From assembly GCA_019828565.1 (NCBI GenBank), contig JAHDYR010000053.1:806001-870000 (forward strand): a DNA stretch of 64,000 nt. Direction: 5' to 3'. A program made the translations under genes and the position numbers. Shown piece after piece: positions 18,362 through 30,038 of this stretch (position 1 is the first letter of the stretch; the number at the start of each line of letters is the position of its first letter). Below the pieces are notes generated by a model. It searched no databases, was not told where the DNA came from, and worked only from the letters and a program-made list of their open reading frames with translations. Source of the stretch: Carpediemonas membranifera. Lineage: Eukaryota > Fornicata.

Positions 18362-20905
18362 ATGCAGCGCGAATTGGAGCGTCTTAAAGAACGTTTCACG
18401 AATGACGCTGTTGTGAAGCAGCTTATACCACTAATTGAACAGCACCTTGCTTCCCCGGCTGAAACTAAGATTCTGACAGATATCGACAGCCTCTGTCGCA
18501 AGATCGCCGCGAGACCGCGCACACAAGTACATCGCCAGCTACTGAAGTCCGTTAATGCCATCAGATCGATCGTTTCGCGCAACATGGGCACCGTCCGCCT
18601 CTCCAAGAGCCCCGCTTCCGTTTCCAACGCCGTGCGGACTGCAACTCACTCTTCCCTCTCTACCCTCGCCCGGTCGAAGGCCAAGTCCATCTTCACTGAG
18701 CTTCCTACGCACCAGCTCCAGTCGTCGGACCTTTCCCCCGCCCTGGGCCCCGAGTACCATGTCCTGCTGGACTATCCGCCCTTTGGTGGCCATGTACTGG
18801 TGCCTGAGCTCAACAGAAACACCACGATCTCCCCCGAAATTGAGTCGAATTCCGTTGGTGCGAAGATCCACATTGTTGCTGAAGCCAAGGCTGGAACGTC
18901 CGACCTCCCCGATACGAAGGCCAAGGTCGGTGCTACTATCAAGCCGTACTCCGAGCAGACCCCCCTTGTGTTGGACAAGCCCGTGCTGGATACGATCTTC
19001 GATGCGCTGTGCCGTCCGGTGCTTAGAGGCGACGGGGTGGGTCAGAGACACCACATGGTCGACGCTGTGCTGCCAGAGGTACACTCCTATTCCACACAGA
19101 TCTTTATCAAGCTAGTAATTGATGCGCTGCTGACCGATGACGACCTAGGCCCTCTGATGGCCTTCTTCGAGCTTCTGACCAAGTGTGGCACTGAGCCCGC
19201 CACACATGCATTCACCATCCTCCTGAATGTGGCAGCCCACTGCCGCGTGATCTACGCCGAACCCACATCCGAAGACGTCCTCGTCGTCGCCGCACTCTCC
19301 AAGGTCCGCAGGCTCTGGATCCATGCGGCTTCTTGCCTCATCGCCCATGGTGAAACCGCGACCCAGCCTTGGAGAGCCGCCCTTGCAGTGTTCGGCCGCC
19401 TGTTCAGCGCGGACGGGGAGTACAAGCCGTTCCCAGACACTCCCGTCCCCGTCCCGGTCCTATGCGGCTTCCTCGACCACTCAACTGACCCGCAGGTTAA
19501 GGACAGCATCATCGTCGCCATCGTGACGGCCCTGTACGAGCGGAAGGTCACTGCACATGGCGACAAGGCTATGGGGATCAGCCCGGCCCAGCTCGACCTC
19601 CTTGGGGGCCGCACCCGGCTCGTTGGCCTCTACCTCGACGCAACCCGGTCAGATTCTGTGTCCTGTATGACCGTGCATCGCGTGTTCGAGGCCATTCTTG
19701 ACACGGTCATCCTCGACCTCGCGAACCCTGGGGATCCTACACGCGAGGTACTTGAGATCCAGCAGGTCGAGATCCTCGCCATCAAGGAGCTTTTTGAGTA
19801 CATCCAGCTCTCGCAGTACGCACAGCTTCTGTTCCTGTCCAACGCCGCTGACTTTGTCGAGACCTTTGTCCAGTTCGTATTCAAGGAGCGGGCCGCTAAC
19901 GACCCCGCCCTCAGAGCTAAGGCCGGCAAGGTTCCCCGCAAGACGATCGCCAAGGTCCTCTACGGCCTGGCAGCGATCGCCCAAACATACCACAAGCTCG
20001 ATACTCCCGTGCAGAAGCTGGTTGACCGACTCATTTCTACTGGCGACCCGACAGAGGAGGGCGTGATCCTGGTGAAGCGCATGCTGTTTAGTGATGACCC
20101 ACACACCCGCAACCAGGGCATGCTGGCCCTCTTGGTACTCCAAAAGCACTTTTACTCTGCCCCGGTCCGCCAGGGTGCGATCAAGACGTTGCAGAGCATG
20201 ATCGACAGTCTATTCAACTCGCTGTCCCTCGCACCGCTGCCCCAGACGCGGCTTGTGTATATCCAGGTCATGCGGCATCTGCTGGCGTACTTCCGGGCAC
20301 GTGGGCACAAGGCAGAGTCCTCTGCAGCAGCCCACAACGAGAAGATCGCGGCGATATTTGAGATCCTCAACGACTGTGCAATGCAGGTTGTCCGCGCCGA
20401 AGAGTCAGCCGACATTGTCCTCGCCGCGCTGGGCCAGGTCATCGTCGAATGGACGGTTGTGTGTAAGTCGGGGCCCGTCGCCCATAGGTCGCCTGTGACG
20501 CTATTCGCTGCCCCGCTTCCCGATGGCGAGCGGGCGATTGCGGTAACTTCGCTTGTTCAGAGGGTGTCCCCCGCAATCTACCGGCACCTCTTCCTGAAGC
20601 TCGACGCTGTGCAGCATCCCAACCTGAGGATGACAATGGCGATATTCCTGGGGGCATGCTACAAGGCGGGGCAGGTGATGCAGTTCAACAAGGCGTTGCT
20701 GAAGGACCAGCAGGCGAGCGTAGCATTCAGGGCGGCCGAGAAGATCATGGGCGGGCTACGGCAATCGAGTCCCGACAACTTCGAGGTCATTTTCCAACAG
20801 GTGGTCCGAAAGGCTCAGAAGGCCAACGACACAAGACTGCTGTCCAACGAGTATCTACAACTCATAGCCATTCTTGGCATCATGCAGCGGCAAAGCACGA
20901 AGTGA
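18362..20905 (+). CDS. Large helical-repeat protein, 847 aa, function unknown
   Basis: Not assigned to a family. The sequence from about residue 210 to the end is almost all amphipathic helices, with leucine/alanine spacing like HEAT or armadillo repeats. Residues 1-110 are helical and basic with a Ser/Thr-rich patch (80-100), and 130-205 look less ordered. There is no membrane segment, signal peptide or catalytic motif. The C-terminus (AIFLGACYKAGQVMQFN and onward) is compact and well conserved in character. A scaffold or tether role is the natural guess for such an architecture, but it is only a guess. No intron is needed. It is the last clear host gene before the repeat array. Confidence 0.7.
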   Translation: MQRELERLKERFTNDAVVKQLIPLIEQHLASPAETKILTDIDSLCRKIAARPRTQVHRQLLKSVNAIRSIVSRNMGTVRLSKSPASVSNAVRTATHSSLSTLARSKAKSIFTELPTHQLQSSDLSPALGPEYHVLLDYPPFGGHVLVPELNRNTTISPEIESNSVGAKIHIVAEAKAGTSDLPDTKAKVGATIKPYSEQTPLVLDKPVLDTIFDALCRPVLRGDGVGQRHHMVDAVLPEVHSYSTQIFIKLVIDALLTDDDLGPLMAFFELLTKCGTEPATHAFTILLNVAAHCRVIYAEPTSEDVLVVAALSKVRRLWIHAASCLIAHGETATQPWRAALAVFGRLFSADGEYKPFPDTPVPVPVLCGFLDHSTDPQVKDSIIVAIVTALYERKVTAHGDKAMGISPAQLDLLGGRTRLVGLYLDATRSDSVSCMTVHRVFEAILDTVILDLANPGDPTREVLEIQQVEILAIKELFEYIQLSQYAQLLFLSNAADFVETFVQFVFKERAANDPALRAKAGKVPRKTIAKVLYGLAAIAQTYHKLDTPVQKLVDRLISTGDPTEEGVILVKRMLFSDDPHTRNQGMLALLVLQKHFYSAPVRQGAIKTLQSMIDSLFNSLSLAPLPQTRLVYIQVMRHLLAYFRARGHKAESSAAAHNEKIAAIFEILNDCAMQVVRAEESADIVLAALGQVIVEWTVVCKSGPVAHRSPVTLFAAPLPDGERAIAVTSLVQRVSPAIYRHLFLKLDAVQHPNLRMTMAIFLGACYKAGQVMQFNKALLKDQQASVAFRAAEKIMGGLRQSSPDNFEVIFQQVVRKAQKANDTRLLSNEYLQLIAILGIMQRQSTK

Positions 20906-22543
<1,638 letters not shown>

Positions 22544-22729
22544 TTATTGGCCTGTGTTATCACGGATATACTGGGAGACGCGAACCCTCTTCGACTCTAT
22601 CGTTGTCGGTGTCGACTCACGCATAATTTTCGAAGCTTTGGATCATTCCTCCTGGCCAGGACAGCTGGCCTTGGTCGTCGGGTCGAGAAGGACTATGTCT
22701 GTGGTATCTGGCTGCACGCGAGAGTACAC

Positions 22730-22813
22730 TGTGGTTTGGAAGAGAAAGAGTTTACGAGTAAAAAGAGGTTTGGACCCTCCCAGGGATATTGGTAGATATT
22801 AATACTGACTACA
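22730..22813 (-). repeat. LTR of element 2a (downstream LTR, 84 bp)
   Basis: On the element strand it starts TGTAG and ends CCACA. It is identical to 28680-28763. It is bounded by the ACAC duplication on one side and the polypurine tract on the other. Confidence 0.92.
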
Positions 22814-22851
22814 CTTCCCCCCCATGGCCAAGCAGTCGCGCGGCCATCACC

Positions 22852-22974
22852 ACAACCAACATCTGGTATTACGTGGGGCTAGAGCCACCAATCGAACTTG
22901 GGATTACGCTCGCTCATGCCGAACCACTATTGGAATTATCGACGGGATAACGACAACCAACTTCTGGGATTACG
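22852..22974 (+). repeat. Degenerate TGGGATTACG-type direct repeats in elements 2a/2b
   Basis: The string ACAACCAACATCTGGTATTACG-like (22852-22873) recurs as ACAACCAACTTCTGGGATTACG-like (22953-22974), with partial copies at about 22897-22908 (TTGGGATTACG) and 22929-22940. The set lies between the polypurine tract and the antisense gene and is repeated in 2b at +6606. It could be a binding array for an element-encoded or host factor. Confidence 0.5.
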
Positions 22975-23110
22975 TCTTATTGCAACCTCCAGGTGAGGTA
23001 TTATGCGTAGTAAGGTGTGACCGAAAGATTCGAGGATGATATCAAAAAGATTCGGAAAAGATCTATGCAGCGCTGCTAATTAAGATATGGGTTCAGGAGC
23101 TCCTGTATAA

Positions 23111-23120
23111 GTATAAAAAG
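23111..23120 (+). promoter_or_regulatory. TATA-like element upstream of the antisense gene
   Basis: GTATAAAAAG on the plus strand, about 320 bp before the antisense gene's ATG (23433), followed by a C-rich stretch. The same box is present in 2b near 29717. It is the best promoter candidate for antisense transcription, but no transcript start can be shown from sequence. Confidence 0.3.
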
Positions 23121-23432
23121 GACGTACCACAGCCCCGCCCCCTCGCGGGCACTCTGGGGCTCGCGCTCGACTCGGGAATTCTGGCCCCGAGCATTTTTAG
23201 GCATTTCGCCATCGCTCATACAGAAAGTTCTGGTACGTTGGGCTGATCCGCCCCATTCTTACACAGTGCCCGAAAAAGGGGTTTTCGAGCCCCAATTCGG
23301 CTTCGTTGGCGAGTTCTGACTCTTTTTGTTCTGCGCTGTACCGAAAGTTAACCAACATCATAAGCACTGCTCCACGGACGGTAGAAGTCTCGTGGACTGT
23401 GTTTGAGATATAAATATTGTGAATAGTCCGTC

Positions 23433-24604
23433 ATGGGGATCACTATGGGCACTTCCATTCGTCATTTGGGAAAAGTGCAGGATATGTCGCTTTTTCCTGA
23501 GGAAAAGCGGCCAAACATGGCGGATACGCGTGCGCTCGACCAAATTCGTGAGCTTTCGATGGAGTTAACTGATGACGATTATCGCAAGGTGCTCGAAAAT
23601 GCCCTTGCGACGATTGCTCGGACGCAACGCTATAAGGCCCGCACGATGAGCGCCCTGCAGAAGAGGGCCATCCGCAAGAGCGGCGGGAATGCCTCCCAGA
23701 TGCCCATGATGCGGTTTGTGCGCCTCTATTCTTCTTACCTAGGATCTTCACCGTGCCGGCAACTTCCGCTCGGGAGCTCTGCCGTGTGCCGGTGGGGGGT
23801 GTGATGGAGGGGTGCTTCACGAAGCAGGCAGACCAGCTCGCCGATGTGGTTCGACGGTGCTTGGCTGGCTACGTTAACTTCGTTGAGGTGCCCCTCGAGG
23901 GGATCTTCGATCACCTCTCCACCGGCACGCTGTGGAGCAAGGACGCAGGCGGCTTGCTCGATCTGTCAGCCGGCCTGCTGGTCCAGCTCCAGCGAGAGCA
24001 TCGTGCGCTCCGCTTCCTGCGGGAGGCGTCTCGCAGCCGTGCCGAAACCGACTCCGGCATAGTCCGCGACGCCGTTGACGCCGGCGTTTTCGATCTCAAG
24101 GGCAACGGCTCAAACAGGTACGTCACCCCGGAGACCCTGTTCTCGCTCTCCCGCGCTCTCGGCTGCGGCCAGAGCCTGGCCCGCCGCACCCTGTACCGGG
24201 TCGCCGTCTTGGCCCTCGCCCCAGACTACTACCGCTTGTTCCTCCACGGGGAGCGTAGCGAGAACGTCTCAGTCACCGCCACTCACTGGGCCGCCCTGGT
24301 CGCTAACCTCCGCGCCATGGACGAGCTTCCGTCCCTGCCGGAGCGGCTCGGTCTGGCCATGCAGGTCTCTGACCCTGAGCGCGAGTACGAGGTCCTTGAC
24401 GTGCTGGGTCACGAGATCCTGACGGCTGGATCCGACCGCCGACTCATTCTTCACGTTCAGTACGCGGGCTACACTGCCCCTACCTGCACTGGTCTGGACG
24501 AGACCCTCGCTGCCGTCAGCGTGGCTCGCGAGTATCTGATCGACTTTGAGCTCGAGGACTGGATCAAGGGCCCTGACGACGAGTCCGATGACGACTACCA
24601 ATAA
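23433..24604 (+). CDS. Antisense accessory gene of element 2a: spliced, chromodomain-like C-terminus
   Basis: Exon 1 is 23433-23713 and exon 2 is 23743-24604; splicing a 29-nt intron (23714-23742, GTTTGT...CTAG) gives 380 aa. Without splicing, exon 1 runs out of frame after MPMMR and exon 2 has no ATG. With it, the frame is continuous through MPMMRIFTVPATSAREL. The body is helical and of unknown function. Near the C-terminus, REYEVLDVLGHEI ... LILHVQYAGY ... VAREYLIDFE has the strand-strand-helix layout and aromatic positions of a chromodomain. It ends in an acidic tail. The gene converges on gag-pol with 19 bp between stop codons. No signal peptide or membrane segment, so not an envelope-like protein. 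Identical in 2b. Confidence 0.75.
23714..23742 (+). other. 29-nt intron in the antisense gene of element 2a
   Basis: Begins GTTTGT and ends TACCTAG. It has the same length as the NHP2 and UPF3 introns and joins two frames that are each open only on their own side. It lies on the strand opposite to the genomic RNA of the retrotransposon, so reverse transcription would not remove it. Confidence 0.72.
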
Positions 24605-24623
24605 ATCTTGATTGAGAATCCGT

Positions 24624-27600
24624 TTACTGCCTGGAGTGCGCAGCACGGTGTAGTTCTCTCTGCTCAAGAAAGTCCTCAAACTTGTCACAGCCATCGACAT
24701 TCTCGAATGGCTCCCACGAAGCTTCGTCCGGCTCATAGCCCAGCCACTCAACCAAGTATTCGCGATTCTCGACCGGACCGGAGTCGGGCCGGGACTTCAC
24801 AATCTTGCTCGGTATATACTCGGCCGCAACAGTGTTAGCCAAGCGAGTAACTTGCTCCACGGACATGTCGCCGTGATCGAACGGGAGGACCCGGGAAGCG
24901 TCGACCCTGAACTGCTTCAGAGATTCAAGGTCACGCACAGTATAGGCAACAACCTTGTTGTACTCCTGGTGCACCGACACTAGTGCCATTGGGCCACGCA
25001 GGCCGGCGGCGAATTTGTCGGGTGGTCTGTCGGGGTAAGCCACCAGGACGTACGGAGTCGAAACCGTGGCACGGGCGTCCGGCCTGTACTGCTGTAGGAG
25101 CCGCTTGCTCTTAATGCGCTCGGCAGCCATGAGCCGGTACGCCTTGGCCTCGGACAGCCAGTCCTCTTGCTGGTCAACGATATACGTCTCACCCGGCGCG
25201 ATAACGGTAATGTCCTTTGGCACTCGCATCTCGGTGCCATACAGGATCTCGGCTGGGGAGAGTCGAGTAGGGACTCGAGGGGTCGAGTTAACAAGGTATT
25301 GGGCAATCGGTAAGCTGTGGACCCAATCATTGGATCTAAACTGGTAACGACGTGCTGTCAGGATGGACTTAACCGACACATTCGCTCGCTCTACTAACCC
25401 ATTCGACTGGGGATGATGAGCCGTCGTCTTTCTCGTTGTAAACCCGAGTCGGGCACTCAGGTCGTTAAAGACTGCGTTGACGAACTGGGATCCTCCATCC
25501 GTCTGCAGTACCTTCGGTACGCCGTATCGGAGGACCCAGTTATTGACAAACGCCCTGGACGTCTCGACCGCTCGGGTAGTCTGGAGCGGGACAAGCTCAG
25601 TCCAACGTGAGCACATGTCTATTACAACGAGGATATACTTATAGGTCGTGCCGTCGACCGTGCACGAGGTAGCGGACATAGTGTCCATGGCCACTCGGTC
25701 GAAGGGGTGCTCGACCGCGGTGTGCAAACCCGCATCGGAAGAGGCCGGGGGCTTACGCCTTAACTGGCATATTGGGCACTTGGCGATATAGTCGTCCACG
25801 TCCTTCTGGCGGACACGTACGCCCCAGTCTCGAAGAAGGTTCTTGGTCGCCCAGGCGGACAAGTGAGCCCCGGCGAAGTGATGCGCCTTCTGCAGCCTGT
25901 CCGCGACTTGGGTATCGAGGGTGTTAGCGAACACGCGAGAAAGGCCATCTGCTGCCCCGTTGTCAACACCCGGAACGTGACGTATGGTGAAATCGAGGTC
26001 AGCTAGTTGGTCGTACCATCTACGGACCTTGGGGTTGATGGACTTGGCCATGAACAGCAGGTTGCGGTGATCAGTACGGATGGTAAAGTGCGTCCACGAG
26101 AGGAATTTCCGCCAACGCTGGACGGCCAGGATGATTGCGTAGGCTTCCTGCTCTGTGGTACTCCACCTAGTCTGGACCGCGGAGAATGCGTGGGACATGA
26201 AAGCGATCGGCTGCCCGTCCTGTAGTAATACGGCGCCGCATCCCACGTCTGAGGCATCGGTCATGAGGACATGTGTCGCGTCCGTCTTGAAGTGAACGAG
26301 GGAGACCCGCTTAAGGAGCTCGGCGATAACGTCGCCCAGGGCCGCTTGCTGACCCGGCCCACCGGGTTCGGCCTTGCCAGCCGACACCTGCAACAGAGGA
26401 TGAGCTCGGGACGCGAAGTTGGGCACGAAGTCACGGAAATAATTGAGGAAACCGACGAGTGCCTGTGCGGACCGCTTGCTGGTCGGTAGTTTCAGCTTCT
26501 TAATGTCGTCGATGCGGTCTTCGGCAATCCTCACGGTGTCTCCGGACACGAGTCGACCCAGGAACTCGACCTCAGCCGCGGCGAAGACGCACTTATCGCG
26601 ACCTAGGTGTAGGTCATACTCTTGGCAACGTTTCAGGACGTCCCATAGGTTCCTTATGTAGGAAGGCTCGTCCCGACCCATGACAATAATGTCATCGATG
26701 TAAATAAGGCACTTCCCTGCCGAGATCAGGTCGGAGAAAGCCTGCTCCATGGCCCACTGGAAATGAGAACCAGCGTTACGCAGACCAAAGGGCATAGTCG
26801 TGTACTCAAACCGTCCAAGGGGAGTCCCGAAGGCGGTCAGAGGACGAGAACGGTCCGTCAGTGCCACCTGATGGTAGCCGGCCTTGCAGTCGAGCGTAGC
26901 AAAGATGGTATTACCCCTGAGCTTAGCTAGACAATCCTCTATGATCGGGATAGGGTAGTTGAACGGGGAGTCTTCGCGTTGACCAAACGGAAGTCGATAA
27001 CGAACCGGGTACGGTCCTTCCCCTTTGGGACCAAGAATGCCGGTGAGGAGTAAGCCGATGCTGATGGCTGGATGAAGCCATGTCGGGACAGGTCGTCAAG
27101 GTGTTCCTGGAGAAGTGTCTTCTTCTCCGGCGGCATGAAGAACTCGCGGCTAAAGACGGGTTCATCATCAGACAAGACTAGATCGTAAGGGATGAGCTTA
27201 CTCGGACGCCCTACTCTGTCCTCGAACAGGCCGACAAACCGCGCGAGCAGTCTGTCCTGAAGGGAAGACGACTTGTCAGACAAGGTGAATAGGCTCAACT
27301 TCTGGGGAGTAATGACCGTTGAGACGTCTTCAGCCTGCTCGGCGTCATTGGCGTCAGACTCCTCGCAGTCGTCAATCTGAGGAAGGATCCCCAGGGTGAC
27401 CATATCAGGGTACCCAATGATTAGATCGTACTCTGAGGGTAGGAGGTACGCACGAGTAGTAAAGGTGCACCCACGGGGGACCAGAGCTGATTTGGCAAAG
27501 GTTACTTCGGTGGAAATAGTCTGGTCGACTGTGATGACTCCAGCCGGTGTCGTCACCTCGACCGGGTCACAATGCAGGATCTTTTCGCCGGACCTCTCGG

Positions 27601-28663
27601 CCACTTGCGGCGATATGAAGGTTGCTGACGCGCCACAGTCGAACAACATCGACTCTGCGCTGGTCCTGTATATGGATCCTGACACAATCGGAAGAGCCTG
27701 CGCTCTGCGTTTGCTAGACGCCGCGAAACAAGACAAATAAGAATAGTTCTGGACCTTTATACGGTCACAGAACTCTCTCTTGTGGCCCTCGCGCCCGCAC
27801 TTCTCACACTTGGACTTGGGCTTCCGGCACTCGGGGCTGAAATGGCCCTTGCCCCCGCAGTTGTAACAGGTTGGGGTCGTGCTGGTAGGGCGAGCCCGAT
27901 CGCGGGACCGCTTGTCCGGGCGGTGATGGTCATGCGGGCGGTCACGACGGTCGTAGGGGCGGTCTCGGCGGTCATCTCGGCGGTCACGACGGTCGCGCTG
28001 GTTACGGCTCTGGCCGCGTTGCGGATGGGCGCCTGGCACGGGCGCTGTCGGACGGCGCGACTGATCGGAGCGGATCGCCTCGGTGAACGGAGCAAGGTAC
28101 TCAGCCGACTCGGCTACGTCGCGTGCCGTCTTCATGGTGTATTGCTGGGTCTCCGCCAGTGAGCAACCCTCAGTCTGCTCCTTCAGTCTGTAGTAGAGGG
28201 ATTGGCCCTTCACAGCAAAGGCCCGCAAGTAGGCTTCACGAATGGTGTCATCCTCGTCCATGTTAAGGCACTCCAACAAGGTGTTGAACTGCGAGTTGAG
28301 CTTCGACACCTCGAGCGGCGTGAACGCCGCGATGCGCAGCCTGATAAGGTTCAGGCATTGTTCCTTTCTGGTGGGGCGCAAGGCAGCGGCGAGTCGCTGC
28401 ATGATGATCTTCTCTCTGAGCTTGCGTGATGAAGTGGAAGGTTCGTCGTCATGTTGGTCACCCTGAGGAAGCGGAACCTCCTCTAGGGTCTCTAAGCCTA
28501 GCACTTGTGATGCATAGGACTGGATCTCCGGGCTTATAAGCTTGCGGAGCTTCGCCTTACCTCCTCTAGCCTTAAAGTCACGCAGTGACGTCGTAAAAGC
28601 TACGAAAGCGCTGAATGTTGCCTCTTTCAGGAGCGGCGCTTGTTTTTTCTGTTCTCTACCCAT
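24624..28663 (-). pseudogene. gag-pol of element 2a, single-base frameshift
   Basis: Same polyprotein as in 2b but split into two frames (28663-26939 and 26867-24624) by one missing G: a run of four at 26965-26968 where 2b has five (33571-33575). The break falls at the start of the reverse transcriptase, after NAKTP. All other domains are as in 2b: two zinc knuckles, DCGA protease, YIDD, RNase H, D,D(35)E integrase and chromodomain. It is either a young mutation or a homopolymer error in the assembly. Confidence 0.92.
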
Positions 28664-28679
28664 AGGTAAGTACTAGTAC

Positions 28680-28763
28680 TGTGGTTTGGAAGAGAAAGAG
28701 TTTACGAGTAAAAAGAGGTTTGGACCCTCCCAGGGATATTGGTAGATATTAATACTGACTACA
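28680..28763 (-). repeat. LTR of element 2a (upstream LTR, 84 bp)
   Basis: Identical to 22730-22813. On the element strand its CCACA end runs straight into the palindrome AGTACTAGTACT (28669-28680) and then the gag start. Confidence 0.92.
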
Positions 28764-28838
28764 ACACTGCAATAAATATTTTCTGTGACCGTCCTCTTGA
28801 CATGCTACAAAACCTATTGGTCCTCACAGGCGAAGAAC

Positions 28839-29325
28839 ATGCCAAGAGGACGTAACTTTTCAATGTTTGTTTCTCTTTTGGGGGATAATGTCGATGGGGC
28901 AATTTCTGCCGCCTGTGGCGCAGTTCGGGCCGAGTTGCAGAGATTGCAGAGACGAGGCACAACTCAGCGGGCCCACATCGCCATCACCGCCGTGCGCCAG
29001 AGTTTGCATCGGCCCGCTCGGGATGGGGTCCATTACTTCGACCAAGTGGCCCCTGCCCGTCGCCTTCGCCGCCCGCGACAGGCTGACCGCCAGCCTGATG
29101 ACGGACCAGCCGCAGCTGTGCAGCAACAGGGTTCCGGAAACACTACACAGGGGGACGGCGAGGAGGATGGTATGGCATTTGGCGACACCGACGATGACAA
29201 TATCGGAGGGTACCATGCCTACAGCCCTGCCTCTGATGCCGGACCTGCCGTACCTCAAGACAACATCTCATTCGTTGGTTGGGATGACGGATTTGGGTTC
29301 GACGGTGGTTTTGATGGTTTTGATT
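28839..29325 (+). pseudogene. Acidic coiled-coil protein gene of unit 1, 5' part, split by element 2b
   Basis: Same sequence as 39108 onward in unit 2, up to GFDGGFDGFD, where element 2b interrupts it. The remainder resumes at 35371 with SPELHDIL. Element 2a sits immediately upstream, so this copy has also lost its promoter context. Confidence 0.85.
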
Positions 29326-29419
29326 TGTGGTTTGGTGTGGTTTGGAAGAGAAAGAGTTTACGAGTAAAAAGAGGTTTGGACCCTCCCAGGGATATTGGTA
29401 GATATTAATACTGACTACA
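29326..29419 (-). repeat. LTR of element 2b (downstream LTR, 94 bp with a 10-bp end duplication)
   Basis: 84-bp LTR plus an extra TGTGGTTTGG at its outer edge (29326-29335 then 29336-29345). The GATT duplication lies outside the extra copy, so the extra 10 bp arrived with the integration or before it. Confidence 0.88.
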
Positions 29420-30038
29420 CTTCCCCCCCATGGCCAAGCAGTCGCGCGGCCATCACCACAACCAACATCTGGTATTACGTGGGGCTAGAGCCACCAATCG
29501 AACTTGGGATTACGCTCGCTCATGCCGAACCACTATTGGAATTATCGACGGGATAACGACAACCAACTTCTGGGATTACGTCTTATTGCAACCTCCAGGT
29601 GAGGTATTATGCGTAGTAAGGTGTGACCGAAAGATTCGAGGATGATATCAAAAAGATTCGGAAAAGATCTATGCAGCGCTGCTAATTAAGATATGGGTTC
29701 AGGAGCTCCTGTATAAGTATAAAAAGGACGTACCACAGCCCCGCCCCCTCGCGGGCACTCTGGGGCTCGCGCTCGACTCGGGAATTCTGGCCCCGAGCAT
29801 TTTTAGGCATTTCGCCATCGCTCATACAGAAAGTTCTGGTACGTTGGGCTGATCCGCCCCATTCTTACACAGTGCCCGAAAAAGGGGTTTTCGAGCCCCA
29901 ATTCGGCTTCGTTGGCGAGTTCTGACTCTTTTTGTTCTGCGCTGTACCGAAAGTTAACCAACATCATAAGCACTGCTCCACGGACGGTAGAAGTCTCGTG
30001 GACTGTGTTTGAGATATAAATATTGTGAATAGTCCGTC

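Larger units (their letters stand above)
22730..28763 (-). mobile_element. Chromovirus element 2a, full length, ambisense
   Basis: 6034-bp Ty3/gypsy element in minus orientation with 84-bp identical LTRs and an ACAC target duplication (22726-22729 and 28764-28767). In its own direction: LTR, 16-nt leader, gag-pol (frameshifted here), an antisense spliced gene convergent with pol, an ~0.6-kb non-coding stretch, a polypurine tract (C7-containing complement at 22814-22823) and the second LTR. It sits in array unit 1, 4 bp upstream of the AT-rich box before the acidic-protein gene. It is nearly identical to 2b. Confidence 0.94.

Noticed and set aside
23100-23330. Small structured RNA in the non-coding part of element 2a
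   Set aside because: A weak CGAAAA/TTTTCG hairpin near 23275 is present, but nothing else supports a defined RNA.
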